DNA from: Deltaproteobacteria bacterium
Lineage (GTDB): Bacteria > Desulfobacterota > Desulfuromonadia > Desulfuromonadales > Geopsychrobacteraceae
Assembly: GCA_024279255.1 (NCBI GenBank)
Contig: JAJRRT010000029.1
Span: forward strand, 1-64,000
Length of the DNA stretch: 64,000 nt
Direction of reading: 5' to 3'
In this document: positions 54,102-63,921 of the stretch, in pieces
Layout: each line of letters opens with the position of its first letter
How positions within the stretch are numbered: the stretch's first letter is position 1
The notes under the pieces: model-generated
What the model was told of the DNA's origin: nothing
Database searches by the model: none
What the model saw: only the letters and a program-made list of their open reading frames with translations
Made by a program: the position numbers and the translations under genes

Positions 54102-54626
54102 ATGTTGACTCCGCTGTCAAAGACAGAGAATATCCGCACCCTGATTCTTAGTGATCAGTTATTGGTTTTGGTCGAACTAAGTCATTTTTTAGAATTGTGT
54201 TCCGATATAACCCTCCTGAGAGAAATTCCAGGTCGCAAACGTGCCGCATCCGAGCTGGCTCAAATTCTCCAGCCGGATGTATTGCTATTGGACGGGACTG
54301 GGTCTGGAGGAGGTAGCTTGACAATCCTGAAGGAACTGAAAGTTGTCTGTCCGCAACTACCGCTGATCTTACTTGCCTCACAGGAGAGTAGAACTTATGT
54401 CCTGCAGGCGTTCAATGCTGGGGCAGAAGGCTATGTTTTGAGCATGGCCGGGGAGGTGCATATCGTAAGTGCCATCCGTGAAGTTCACGCGGGACACCTT
54501 TATTTTTGTCCGAGGATCAGAAGGCTCATCCTTGGCCACTTGCAACGCCAAAAAAACTATACCGTTGCAGCTGGGTTGCAGAGAAGTAGGAAAAACCTAC
54601 CATCGAATAGGGGCAATACTGCATAG
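54102..54626 (+). CDS. Orphan receiver-like protein lacking a DNA-binding domain
   Basis: About 174 residues resembling the receiver half of a NarL-type regulator: IRTLILSDQLLVLVELSHFL, QPDVLLLDGTGSGGGSLTIL (possible phosphoacceptor Asp), LILLASQESRTYVLQAFNAG and AEGYVLSMAGEVHIVSAIRE then VHAGHLYFCP. The acidic pair near the N-terminus is reduced to a single Asp, the conserved Lys after GYVL is missing (Ser-Met instead), and no HTH follows; the frame ends in a short basic tail. It may be a decayed second response regulator or a protein that binds the NarL-type regulator. The start at 54102 has TGAGGA at good spacing; ATG at 54045 would add 19 residues without a ribosome site. Confidence 0.65.
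   Translation: MLTPLSKTENIRTLILSDQLLVLVELSHFLELCSDITLLREIPGRKRAASELAQILQPDVLLLDGTGSGGGSLTILKELKVVCPQLPLILLASQESRTYVLQAFNAGAEGYVLSMAGEVHIVSAIREVHAGHLYFCPRIRRLILGHLQRQKNYTVAAGLQRSRKNLPSNRGNTA
54586..54600. promoter_or_regulatory. Perfect GTAGG-N5-CCTAC palindrome
   Basis: The perfect inverted repeat GTAGG-AAAAA-CCTAC lies near the end of the orphan receiver gene, about 140 bases upstream of the lipoprotein gene that starts the surface-protein cluster. A related TTTTCCTACC is present upstream of the orphan receiver near 53987. This could be a binding site of the NarL-type regulator for the downstream cluster; this is speculative. Confidence 0.3.
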
Positions 54627-54740
54627 ACGCAATGAGCTCCTCTCGCTAGGCTTTAATTACGAAGGCAATTGTTAGATTTGCTCGGCATAAATCACAGGCC
54701 CCATTACAGGTTCCCTGGTTGAAAACGAGGAGGTTGAAAG

Positions 54741-56393
54741 ATGACCAATTTAGTCAAGATAGCGATCCCCCTGTTAGTACTCTTTTCACTGGTGGCCTGT
54801 GGCGGCGGTGGCGGTGGCGGTGACGGTGACTCAACCCCGGTTGCGGCGGTCTCCTTGACAGGGACCGTAACTGATACGACGCAGGCCGTGGTTGCCGGAG
54901 CTCAACTTACGGTGACCAATGCTGCAACGGGTGCCAGTGTCGCAAGCACAACCAGTGATGCGGCCGGACGCTACAGTCTCCGTGGCTTGCCGGCTAGCAC
55001 AGCATTGCGCGTTCTGGTCGCCGGTGCGCAAGGTTATTTCCCGATTTCAGCGGTGGTAACCCTGTCTGGTACCGGTGCATCTGTGGTTGATGTCTGGTTG
55101 CCGAGCACTCGTGACAAGGTATCAAAAGTCATCCAGTTTGCGACGATCGCCAGTGGCGCAACCGGCGGCACGGTGGTTTCATCAACGACTATTGGTAGCG
55201 GTGAAACCGCAAGCTTAGTCGTCCCGGGCGGAAGCCTGGAGGATTCTGCAGCGGCTGTCTATTCTGGTGCCGCCACGATTTATCTGGCCCCTCTCGAAGT
55301 TGGTAAACTCGGGACCGGGTTTGCCCCCTACCAGGTTGCTTTGCCTGCCGCCGCAGGTGACAGTTATCCCGCGGATTTTCCGAGCAATATTCTTGAGCTC
55401 TATGCCTCTGCCGCACTTGAGATGTTCGCAGCTGACGGATCTGATCTGGGTAGTGACGGGACGACTGTTCTCTCCATGCCGGTTCCGTCTGCCCCCGCAT
55501 ATTTGCGCACCAGCGCTGCAGCAGCGGTGACACCAATTCTCTGGCGTTACGATTCAGCGGTGACTGCCTGGGTTGAGATGGCGGAAGTGCCGACCTTTAA
55601 CGGTGGAACCAACACATTTTCTGCAAACGTGAACCAGTCCGGCTTTTACGCAGTTGGTGTAACTTCGCCAGCGACCAGTATCAGTGGACGCCTGCTTTAC
55701 AGTGACGGGACGACTCCTGCCGCCGGAGTCACAGTTTATGTCACCGGACTCGACGCGGCGTACCAACAGATAGTCATCAGTGACAGTACTGGTAACTTTT
55801 CGGCGCTGGTTAAGGATGCGTCACAGGCTCGCTTAGATTTCGTTGGTTGGGGTTACGGCCTGCAACTTGGCGGAAGTGACAATCCGAGCATCGATTTAGC
55901 CACTGATCCGGCTGCTATCGGTGATGTGATGCTTAACTATGCCCAGCCGGTCGTTGATGTTTCTTCTCCAGCAGTCATCCAGCTTGATGAATCAGACGTT
56001 TCTGCGCCGGTCACGACCGGAATCATTCTATCCTCTGGCCGTGTCCTGGTCATAGCCAATAGTGGCGGGGTAACCGATACCCAGGCGAATACGGAGATTG
56101 CTGATCTGGTGCTGGTCGCTGAAGCGAGTGACATCGGAGCAGGTGGTATCCGGACACTCAAATTTGCGGTTGGTCACAGCGGTACTGCCAGCGACAGTCA
56201 GATCCGCCTGGCTGGTGACGTGACATACGTGACTGAGATTCGGCTCGACAACCTTGATCTGACCACGCCGGTAGGTATCGAGGTTCTGACCGCTGATGGA
56301 CATGCCGGTGTCTTGACAGTGAGTGTTGTTGATGATGGCGGTTTTGGCCCAGGATTCTGGGAAGTAACTCTCAGCTCGTCCTTTAGCCTGTAA
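54741..56393 (+). CDS. Gly-rich lipoprotein with carboxypeptidase-regulatory-like domains
   Basis: A 550-residue lipoprotein: signal peptide and lipobox LVAC, followed immediately by a poly-Gly linker (seven Gly, then DGD). The first domain (SLTGTVTDTTQAVVAGAQLT; SDAAGRYSLRGLPAS) and a later one (ISGRLLYSDGTTPAAGVTVY; SDSTGNFSALVKD) are carboxypeptidase regulatory-like beta-sandwiches. Between them lies an all-beta region (IPFATI-type strands; FSANVNQSGFYAVGV resembles a ZU5/PATR-like end). The sequence is rich in Ala, Gly, Ser, Thr and Val with few charged or Cys residues, typical of surface-exposed proteins. AGGAGG lies seven bases before the ATG. It probably anchors at the outer membrane as part of the cluster with the giant protein and copper oxidase. 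Confidence 0.8.
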   Translation: MTNLVKIAIPLLVLFSLVACGGGGGGGDGDSTPVAAVSLTGTVTDTTQAVVAGAQLTVTNAATGASVASTTSDAAGRYSLRGLPASTALRVLVAGAQGYFPISAVVTLSGTGASVVDVWLPSTRDKVSKVIQFATIASGATGGTVVSSTTIGSGETASLVVPGGSLEDSAAAVYSGAATIYLAPLEVGKLGTGFAPYQVALPAAAGDSYPADFPSNILELYASAALEMFAADGSDLGSDGTTVLSMPVPSAPAYLRTSAAAAVTPILWRYDSAVTAWVEMAEVPTFNGGTNTFSANVNQSGFYAVGVTSPATSISGRLLYSDGTTPAAGVTVYVTGLDAAYQQIVISDSTGNFSALVKDASQARLDFVGWGYGLQLGGSDNPSIDLATDPAAIGDVMLNYAQPVVDVSSPAVIQLDESDVSAPVTTGIILSSGRVLVIANSGGVTDTQANTEIADLVLVAEASDIGAGGIRTLKFAVGHSGTASDSQIRLAGDVTYVTEIRLDNLDLTTPVGIEVLTADGHAGVLTVSVVDDGGFGPGFWEVTLSSSFSL

Positions 56394-56527
56394 CTCCGGG
56401 ATAGAGGATTTGAACACGCGCAAAAGGATCATGATTACATTCAAAGTGCACTGATGCAGGCCGGAGTTTTCCGGGGTTTGGCCAGATATATTGATTACGA
56501 CCCGGCAGGTCGATGAGGAGACAGATT

Positions 56528-59500
56528 ATGAAGAGTCGGCAAACTAGATCTCTGTTCCGTCCGTTGTTGTCAGTAATCCTTTTGACACTAATGGTGGCGC
56601 TGGGTTCCCCTTCAGGAGCGCAGGCGGTGACTGTGAACGTCGTCGACCAAGCCGGAAATCCGATCAATGACGGCTTCCGCTGGATGGTTGAAGAGGACAA
56701 TACCAACCAGTCGATCCCCCAGGTTCCATCTGCGACCAGTATCGGGCTGGATATTCATAAGAGTTATGCCCCGGTGGTGAATAGCGGTGAGGCCACAGGA
56801 GCCACGGCCAGTATTGCTCTGGCCAGTGACAAGCGCTACATGCTTTCGGTAATGCCTTTCGCCGGCTACGCCATGAGTGGAGCGAATGTATTGCCCGGAC
56901 AGGCCGAGGTCACCGTTGTTGTCCAGCCATACGATTCAGGAGACCCGGCGGTGATTGGCGGTATCCCAACCGCACAGATTACGATTCTGGTGTTTAACGA
57001 TAACCTTTCACTGAATAATGCGCCGGATCTGCCTGACGAGCAGGGGCTCGCCAATTTTCATGTCGTGATTGATGACACCGCGGGCAACGTGATGCAGGAT
57101 GCTTTTGGCAGCCCGATCGGTACAACCTACCAACGCAATCCTGATGGGAGCTACATTCCAGGTGTCGGTGGTGGACCACAGGTTGATGTTTTGGGCAGCA
57201 GTAATATTCTGACTGATGTCGATGGCCTGGCGACGATCCGGAACCTTGCACCTGGTAAGTACGGGGTGAATGTCATCGCACCGACGCTCGATAGCAATGG
57301 CATGGAGGTCCACTGGATTCAGACCGCGACGATTGAAGGCTCACCCACTATTGATGCCTGGATACAGGCCAACGAGCCACCGGTGTTTATCGAGGGTTTC
57401 GGGGCTGGATTCACCCATGTCGCGTTTGGCTTCGTCAACCCTGCGAGCCTCACCTGGTCTGTAGCCAACGGCGGGCCGCCAGGTGGTGGGACCGGGTCGA
57501 TCAAGGGTACAAACGTCTTCAACCATTTTTCAAAACCACCCTTCCTGCAGAGTTTCTCTGCCGGCGATACCGTAAATGAATGCTGGGTCGGTCTGAACGA
57601 TCCCGTAACCGGCGAGGCGCTGCTTGCTCAGCCTTGCAACGATGATAGCGAGTTCGAGATTAGCGCCCTGCCCGTTGGGACTTATCAACTGGTCACCTGG
57701 GATAAGCCGCTTGACGCTCTGTTTAACTTCAACCTGGTAACGGTTACAGGCGATACCCTGACCACGGGTGATACCATCGATCTGGGCGAGGTCTTCTCCT
57801 TCCGCTGGTTCGGCACCTACCAGGGCACGGTTTTTGAGGATTACAACGAGAACGGATTCCCGGATGTTGGCGAGCCCGGACTGGCTGAACAGAATATTAA
57901 TATCCGTTTTCGTGATGGCACCATTTATCAGGCGCAACCGACAGACGTCGAGGGAGGTTACGAACTCTCCGAGGTCTTCCCCTTCTTTAAATGGCTGGTT
58001 CCCGAAGTCGATTTTACTCGTTTCAAAGCGACCGGGATGACGGCAGTTATCGACAATGGCGGGCCAGTTCCGACTGACAACGGCTGGGCAATGCCCTCCT
58101 ACGGCAAACTCACCCCTCAGCCCCAGGCCGCAATCAACCCGAATACCGGCAATAACCTGTCGCGTACCGAAACCGGGCCAGTCCTGACCCAGGCGATGCA
58201 TCTGTTTCTGGGCCAGACCAATGTTATGGACTGGGGTAAGGTCTCATACGTAGATGGTGAAAATGGTGGCATCAGCGGGGTTGTGCTCTATGCCGTAACC
58301 CGTGCCGAAAACGAGCCGCGCCTTGCTGCGGCAGAGGAATGGGAACCCGGCATCCCGAATGTTCAGGTCGCCCTGTATCGTGATCACGACAATAACGGAC
58401 TGATCGATGATCTCGACGGAGATGGTCTGCCAACACGGGCCGATGTCGATAACGCGCCCTTCGGTTGGCGTGATGGCGGCGCTATGGGCGCAGAAGATAT
58501 CGACCGGGACAGCGACGGCATGTTTGACGTCGGCGATGCGCTGAATATCAGTGCCACCGACAGCTGGAACGACAGCCCGCCTACAGGTTGTCTGCAAACC
58601 CTGCCGGTCGTCGCCGGGCAGCAGGCCACAGAGTGCTTTGATAACTTCGGCACCTGGAACCAGATCCGCCCCGGAATTTTCGACGGCGGCTACGCCTTTA
58701 CCTCGTACTTTCCGTCCGGCATGGTGAATAATCGTCCAGAAAAAGAGGGGCTCCCGGCCGACACCTATATCGTCGAGACCGGCACGCCGCATGGTTATCT
58801 GCTTTTGAAAGAGGAAGACAAGAACGTAGACTTTGGCGACACCTTTACTCCCGGCACGCAGAAACTTCCGGCGATCTGTGTCGGTAGCCTGCATCGGGTT
58901 CCTGCGACCCTGACATTCCAGACCGACAGCAATGGTGTCCCACTGGCCGGAATTGACCCTGCCGATTTGATCGACGCCCCCTATGCCGGCACTGACCAGC
59001 CACTTTGTGATCTGAAACAGGTTGTGTTGTCGGACAAGGAGAATGCTGCCGCCGACTTCTTCTATTTCACCCAGGTTCCCAAGGCGGCCCGCGCCGTTGG
59101 TTTTGTCAACAATGACCTGTCGGCCGAATTTGATCCGAGCAGTCCCATCTTTGGCGAAAAGTCTGCCCCGGCCTGGATCCCGGTCTCTTTCAAGGATTGG
59201 CAGGGAAATGAGGTTGCCCGGGTTTATGCCGATGAGTATGGGGCCTATAACGCGATGTTACCGGCCAATTATACGGTGAATGTGGCGAGTCCGTCGGGCA
59301 TCGGGCGCAGCATGCTGACCCTGGTCCTGAACGACCCGGGGCCTATCCCTGACCCGTTAACTGGCGATCCGATTACCGATCCCAACTACAACCCCAAGTT
59401 CAGTGTGACGCCCTGGACCCTGCATTACGAGTCCGGTCGTACGACCTATCTGGATACGCCGCTGGTTCCGGTTGCGGCCTTTGCACAGACTACGACCGGC

Positions 59501-62500
59501 GGTATCGACAGCGCTCCGCCATCTGGCACTCCTGAGATTTCGGCTGCCGTCGGACCGGGCGGCGGAGCTCTTGTCTGCAATAATGACACGGACTTGTTGA
59601 TCCTCAGTTCGCTGGGGACGACCCGGGTCAGTAATCCTGACTATGATGCGGATGATCCTAACAGTGTGGCGCAGATTAATCGTGATTTTGGTTTTGGCGC
59701 CAACGCTGATGCCACGCCGAATGGAACCGTGAGTTTGGGTGGTACAGACCTGACGATTCTCTCCTGGGGCAACAGCCAGATCACCGCAACCGTCCCCGCT
59801 GCTGCCGGGAGCGGTGAACTTATCGTCACGCGTGACGATACGGGCCTCAGCACACTCAACGCTGTTCAGACAACCATCGCTTGCAGCAGCGCCGGGGTAC
59901 TTCAGGTTCCGGCCGATCACAGTACAATTCAGGCCGCGATCGACGCCGCGAGTTCGGGAGATCTGATCATGGTCGCGCCAGGGACCTATAACGAAAATGT
60001 CATCATGTACAAGGATGTTCGTTTACAGGGTGCTGGTGCCGGCTCGACCTTTATTGCCGCGACACCGAACCCGGCCTCACGCCTGGAGGCTTGGCATAAC
60101 AAGGTCCTGGCGGTCTACGGCAGTGACAATTTCAGTGCGAATGAGGCCCCGGGAATCATGGTGCTGAAAAACCCGGCTGATCCTGCCTGGGCGACGGCTC
60201 CGTTGATTGATGGTTTTACCATCAGTGGCGCTCTGAGTGGTGGGGGTATTGATGTCATCAACGATGCTATCAATCTGCAGATCAGTCACAACCTGATTAC
60301 CAACAACCAGGGCAATTACGGTGGTGGCATCATCATCGGGACTCCGCAGATTCTGGACTCGAACAATACAGGCGTTATTATCAGCGATAATCGCATCCTG
60401 AGTAACGGTGGTGTTCGCGGTGCCGGTGGCCTGGCGATCTACAACGACAGCACAAATTATCAGGTTATTGATAACCGGATCGAGGGAAATTTCACCCGAC
60501 TTTCCGGCGGCGGTATCGCGCACATCGGACTGAGTGACAATGGCCTGATCAGCGGTAACAAGATCCTGTTTAATGAAGTCTTTCATGGTGCGCTGGCGGT
60601 CACTGGCGGGCAGGGCGGCGGTATCTTCGTCGCAGGCGAAATTGCCGGCGCGAGCGGGCTCGGAACGGGCGATTTGATTATTGAAAATAACCTGATCCAA
60701 GGCAACCTGGCGGGCGCCGGAAGTGGTGGCGGTCTCAGCGTTTTCTCGGCGAATGGTGCCGACGTGGCGGCTGCCCCTGCGACCAGCACCAGCTGGTACC
60801 TGTTGAGGGTGCGCAACAACCAGATTCTCAACAATGTTGCCGCTCTATATGCTGGCGGGATATTCCTGCAGGACGCGGCCAGGGTTGATGTCAGCAATAA
60901 CACGATTGCTAATAACGACAGTACGGGTACGGCTTTGTTGGCCTTCCCTCCTGGCGACTTGTCGCGCTCCATCCCGCATGGTGCTGGTCTGGTGACTAGC
61001 GTACACAGCCTGTCGTTGCGTGGCATTGCTGGTTTCAGTCAGACTTTTACTGATCCCGCTTTGCAGAACAATATCTTCTGGCACAATCGCTCCTTCTTCA
61101 GTGAGAGCGGCCTGCACGGCAGTCGAGGTGGCCTGCTATCCGCAGTACAGCACCCGACCAGCTCAGGCCCTGAATACTGGGATCTGCAAGTTGCCGAAAG
61201 TGGCGGTGGTGACCGCCTGAACCCCTTCAACAGTATTTTGAGCTCCGTCATTGGTTACACGGTCGACCGCGACAACAGCGGGACACCGAGTAACAACCTT
61301 CAACTCGATCCCGGCTTTGTGCGTTCCTATCAGAATGAACTGAAAACCTCCGCCGTACTCGACGAGGGGGGCAACTTTATTACAACCCGCTTCCAGCCTC
61401 TCAACGAGTTATCGGGTGATTATCACCTCGATGGCAGCTGCTCCCCGGCTATCAATACTGGTGCAGATAACAGTCTGACCAGTGATTTTGATGGGGATGC
61501 TCGCAACCCTGGCTCATTCGATATAGGCGCAGATGAATATGTTGCCGGCCCAACGTTGACTTATCCTGGATTGGTTTTATTTAGCCCCAACGGAGGAGAG
61601 TTGCTCGCGGGCGGTTCGACCCAGACCTTGGAATGGGGAGCACCGGCTGGAAGTTACACCTATGATCTTGGTTATCAACTTGAAACCGGCTCACCTTGGC
61701 AGACAATCGCCACCGGGTTGTCTACGACCTGTTACAACTGGCAAGTTCCAGGAAATATCCGTCAGGTAAATCAAGCTAATCTGGCTGTCATTTCCAAGGA
61801 TAGCGGAACCTCCGCTTTCGTCGCGTCAGACACGACGGATAACCCGTTTGCGATCGATGTTATTGCTCTTGAAAGCCCCAACGGTGGGGAAGTGATCGAT
61901 TCAGAGAGTATCCGATCGATCATCTGGAATGAACGCTACGCACCAACGGCGGTCAGGGCTGCACTCTGGTTGCAGATAAGTGCCGGTTCGACCTGGCAGC
62001 ATATCGCCTCGGTTCCTTCCGGCGGGCGCTATGACTGGACGGTCCCTGCTTATACCAGCTTGCAAAGTGATATGCGGATTGGCCTGATTCTGTATGATGC
62101 GGCCGGGCAGTCATTGCTGGTTGATAGCAGTGACGCCAGCTTTACTATTAACCCGACGGCCCCTGTGGCTTCGGTCAGTACCGCAAGTGTTGAGGCCTCC
62201 GGCGCAGCGACACCACAAAGTTCGGGTCTTATTGCACCGCAAGCCGTGGCCAGTGAAGCGCCAACTTCCGAACCTGTCTCCAGCGCAGCACCTGCTTCAG
62301 GGTTGGCTCTGTTGACTCCTGGTGGAGGCGAGGCATATCGCTCCGGCGAACAAATTCAGGTGTTGTGGACTGGGACACCAGCAGTTGAGGGTTCGACTGT
62401 TGAGCTACTGGTGAAACTTGGACCTGCTGGCACCTGGCAGACCATTGCCAGTCTGACTTCGGACCCAGGCTTCTGGGATTGGGCCGTGGTGGATGTTGCG

Positions 62501-62662
62501 ACGGAAACCCTTGGCTGTCAACTAGTGATCCGTCGTCTTGATAAGACCGGAAAGCTGATTGACGAGGCTGTCAGCGATGAATTCAGCATCCGACCGGCAA
62601 CAACTGTCAGCGCGTCTGTTCAGACGTCTGCTGCGACGCTCAGCAAGGAGGGCGCACGATGA
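56528..62662 (+). CDS. Giant secreted multidomain protein (beta-helix, SdrD_B-like, PNGGE repeats)
   Basis: A 2044-residue exported protein. Order: signal peptide (LLSVILLTLMVALGSPSGAQA); beta-sandwich domains including SdrD_B-like YQGTVFEDYNENGFPDVGEP (about residue 430) and ALYRDHDNNGLIDDLDGDGL near 617, followed by other Asp-rich calcium-type loops (DIDRDSDGMFDVGD); a TIG/IPT-like part (about 1000-1115); a parallel beta-helix of NosD/pectate-lyase type (TIQAAIDAASSGDLIMVAPG TYNEN; many NNTIANN-type turns) to about 1675; and three Kre9/PNGGE-type domains (SPNGGELLAGGSTQTLEW, SPNGGEVIDSESIRSIIW, TPGGGEAYRSGEQIQVLW). No sortase, autotransporter or T9SS tail is seen. Its stop overlaps the oxidase start as ATGA, so the two are made together. 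Role unknown; a large extracellular scaffold is inferred. Confidence 0.85.
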   Translation: MKSRQTRSLFRPLLSVILLTLMVALGSPSGAQAVTVNVVDQAGNPINDGFRWMVEEDNTNQSIPQVPSATSIGLDIHKSYAPVVNSGEATGATASIALASDKRYMLSVMPFAGYAMSGANVLPGQAEVTVVVQPYDSGDPAVIGGIPTAQITILVFNDNLSLNNAPDLPDEQGLANFHVVIDDTAGNVMQDAFGSPIGTTYQRNPDGSYIPGVGGGPQVDVLGSSNILTDVDGLATIRNLAPGKYGVNVIAPTLDSNGMEVHWIQTATIEGSPTIDAWIQANEPPVFIEGFGAGFTHVAFGFVNPASLTWSVANGGPPGGGTGSIKGTNVFNHFSKPPFLQSFSAGDTVNECWVGLNDPVTGEALLAQPCNDDSEFEISALPVGTYQLVTWDKPLDALFNFNLVTVTGDTLTTGDTIDLGEVFSFRWFGTYQGTVFEDYNENGFPDVGEPGLAEQNINIRFRDGTIYQAQPTDVEGGYELSEVFPFFKWLVPEVDFTRFKATGMTAVIDNGGPVPTDNGWAMPSYGKLTPQPQAAINPNTGNNLSRTETGPVLTQAMHLFLGQTNVMDWGKVSYVDGENGGISGVVLYAVTRAENEPRLAAAEEWEPGIPNVQVALYRDHDNNGLIDDLDGDGLPTRADVDNAPFGWRDGGAMGAEDIDRDSDGMFDVGDALNISATDSWNDSPPTGCLQTLPVVAGQQATECFDNFGTWNQIRPGIFDGGYAFTSYFPSGMVNNRPEKEGLPADTYIVETGTPHGYLLLKEEDKNVDFGDTFTPGTQKLPAICVGSLHRVPATLTFQTDSNGVPLAGIDPADLIDAPYAGTDQPLCDLKQVVLSDKENAAADFFYFTQVPKAARAVGFVNNDLSAEFDPSSPIFGEKSAPAWIPVSFKDWQGNEVARVYADEYGAYNAMLPANYTVNVASPSGIGRSMLTLVLNDPGPIPDPLTGDPITDPNYNPKFSVTPWTLHYESGRTTYLDTPLVPVAAFAQTTTGGIDSAPPSGTPEISAAVGPGGGALVCNNDTDLLILSSLGTTRVSNPDYDADDPNSVAQINRDFGFGANADATPNGTVSLGGTDLTILSWGNSQITATVPAAAGSGELIVTRDDTGLSTLNAVQTTIACSSAGVLQVPADHSTIQAAIDAASSGDLIMVAPGTYNENVIMYKDVRLQGAGAGSTFIAATPNPASRLEAWHNKVLAVYGSDNFSANEAPGIMVLKNPADPAWATAPLIDGFTISGALSGGGIDVINDAINLQISHNLITNNQGNYGGGIIIGTPQILDSNNTGVIISDNRILSNGGVRGAGGLAIYNDSTNYQVIDNRIEGNFTRLSGGGIAHIGLSDNGLISGNKILFNEVFHGALAVTGGQGGGIFVAGEIAGASGLGTGDLIIENNLIQGNLAGAGSGGGLSVFSANGADVAAAPATSTSWYLLRVRNNQILNNVAALYAGGIFLQDAARVDVSNNTIANNDSTGTALLAFPPGDLSRSIPHGAGLVTSVHSLSLRGIAGFSQTFTDPALQNNIFWHNRSFFSESGLHGSRGGLLSAVQHPTSSGPEYWDLQVAESGGGDRLNPFNSILSSVIGYTVDRDNSGTPSNNLQLDPGFVRSYQNELKTSAVLDEGGNFITTRFQPLNELSGDYHLDGSCSPAINTGADNSLTSDFDGDARNPGSFDIGADEYVAGPTLTYPGLVLFSPNGGELLAGGSTQTLEWGAPAGSYTYDLGYQLETGSPWQTIATGLSTTCYNWQVPGNIRQVNQANLAVISKDSGTSAFVASDTTDNPFAIDVIALESPNGGEVIDSESIRSIIWNERYAPTAVRAALWLQISAGSTWQHIASVPSGGRYDWTVPAYTSLQSDMRIGLILYDAAGQSLLVDSSDASFTINPTAPVASVSTASVEASGAATPQSSGLIAPQAVASEAPTSEPVSSAAPASGLALLTPGGGEAYRSGEQIQVLWTGTPAVEGSTVELLVKLGPAGTWQTIASLTSDPGFWDWAVVDVATETLGCQLVIRRLDKTGKLIDEAVSDEFSIRPATTVSASVQTSAATLSKEGAR

Positions 62663-63894
62663 AACTTTTCTGTCGAATCCTTATAACCCTGGTTCTCCTT
62701 GGGAGCAATAATGTCCTGGCCGATGTCGTGGTCGAATGTCCGACCTGGGCTGATCCCGGTCACACCCAGATCGACTATACCGGGGGGACATTTGCCGATG
62801 GCAACAGTGATGGCATGATCCGCGCTGATGATGGTGAAATCACCGACCCGATCAGCGCCACCCAGGTCTGCCTGCATCTGGCAGCGGGAGACGGACTGGT
62901 CAATATGGCTGATGGCTATGAACAGTATATGTTCGGTTTCGCCAACGCGACTGGTACCGCTGCCGCCGATGTCTTGAATACCTTTATGGAAGGAGCGGTC
63001 TTCCCGGCGCCGACTATCAAGGTCAAGCAGGGGGATGATGTCTATATCACCCTGACAAATGTCGGAATGAACCGTCGCCCAGACCTGTTTGACCCACACA
63101 CCGTTCACTGGCATGGATTCCCCAACGCTTCGGCGATCTTTGACGGGGTGCCGGATGCTTCGGTTTCGATCAACATGGGTTCCTCTTTGACCTACTTCTA
63201 TCATGTCGTCGACCCTGGCACCTTCATGTATCACTGCCATGTCGAAGCGACTGAACATATGCAAATGGGGATGCTGGGGAACCTCTACGTCACGGCGAGT
63301 CAAGATGAAGTGGCCAACGGAACAGTTCTGGGTACATACACCAAGCAGGCCGGCGATCGCTTCGCCTACAACGATGGAGATGGTTCGACCCGTTATGACG
63401 TCGATTACCCCTTGCAGTTGGCGGCATTTGACCCGGCGTTTCATGACGCCAGCCTCAACGTTCAGACCTTGCCCTTTGCCGACATGGATGACAAATATCC
63501 GATGTTCAACGGCCGCGGCTATCCTGACACCCTGGCCGCTGCGGGGGCTCTACCTTACGAACACGGGGCCTCCAGCCCGGTCTCTACCCTGATGACGCCA
63601 ACCGCGGGGGATCGCATGTTGATAAGGATTTCCAGCCTTTCGACCACCTCTTTTCATACCATCGGTATCTTCGGATTGAAGATGCAGGTGATCGGTAGGG
63701 GATCGCGTCAGGTCGTGGAACCTTACACGACCAATTCGATCACGATTGGTGGTGGTGAGTCGGTCGATGTGATTGTTGATACCACCGGGACGACCGCCGG
63801 AGACAAGTATTTTCTCTATGCGACCAACCTTGATCACCTGTCTAACGATGCTGAGGACTATGGCGGCATGATGACCGAGATACAGATTCAGTAG
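62659..63894 (+). CDS. Secreted multicopper oxidase
   Basis: A 411-residue exported protein (signal peptide FCRILITLVLLGSNNVLA). Copper ligands are visible in one cupredoxin domain: PHTVHWHGFP (His148, His150, His152 region) and FMYHCHVEATEHMQMGM, with HCH-x5-H-x4-M giving type 1/type 3-like ligands. A second cupredoxin domain follows (STTSFHTIGIFGLKMQVIGR; VDVIVDTTGT; FLYATNLDHLSNDAEDYGGM) with fewer obvious ligands. At two domains it is shorter than three-domain laccases, closer to two-domain oxidases that act as trimers. The ATG overlaps the giant protein's stop codon. Oxidation of a metal, a phenol or the surface protein itself are all possible; the substrate is unknown. Confidence 0.85.
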   Translation: MKLFCRILITLVLLGSNNVLADVVVECPTWADPGHTQIDYTGGTFADGNSDGMIRADDGEITDPISATQVCLHLAAGDGLVNMADGYEQYMFGFANATGTAAADVLNTFMEGAVFPAPTIKVKQGDDVYITLTNVGMNRRPDLFDPHTVHWHGFPNASAIFDGVPDASVSINMGSSLTYFYHVVDPGTFMYHCHVEATEHMQMGMLGNLYVTASQDEVANGTVLGTYTKQAGDRFAYNDGDGSTRYDVDYPLQLAAFDPAFHDASLNVQTLPFADMDDKYPMFNGRGYPDTLAAAGALPYEHGASSPVSTLMTPTAGDRMLIRISSLSTTSFHTIGIFGLKMQVIGRGSRQVVEPYTTNSITIGGGESVDVIVDTTGTTAGDKYFLYATNLDHLSNDAEDYGGMMTEIQIQ

Positions 63895-63921
63895 CCGTAC
63901 GCGAGATTCCGGAGGATGTAT

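Noticed and set aside
59357-59920. Long minus-strand open frames inside the giant secreted protein gene (also around 57530-58201, 58244-58894 and 60077-60700)
   Set aside because: They arise from the GC-rich, stop-poor complement of a repetitive coding sequence; translations are low-complexity and no family is recognisable.
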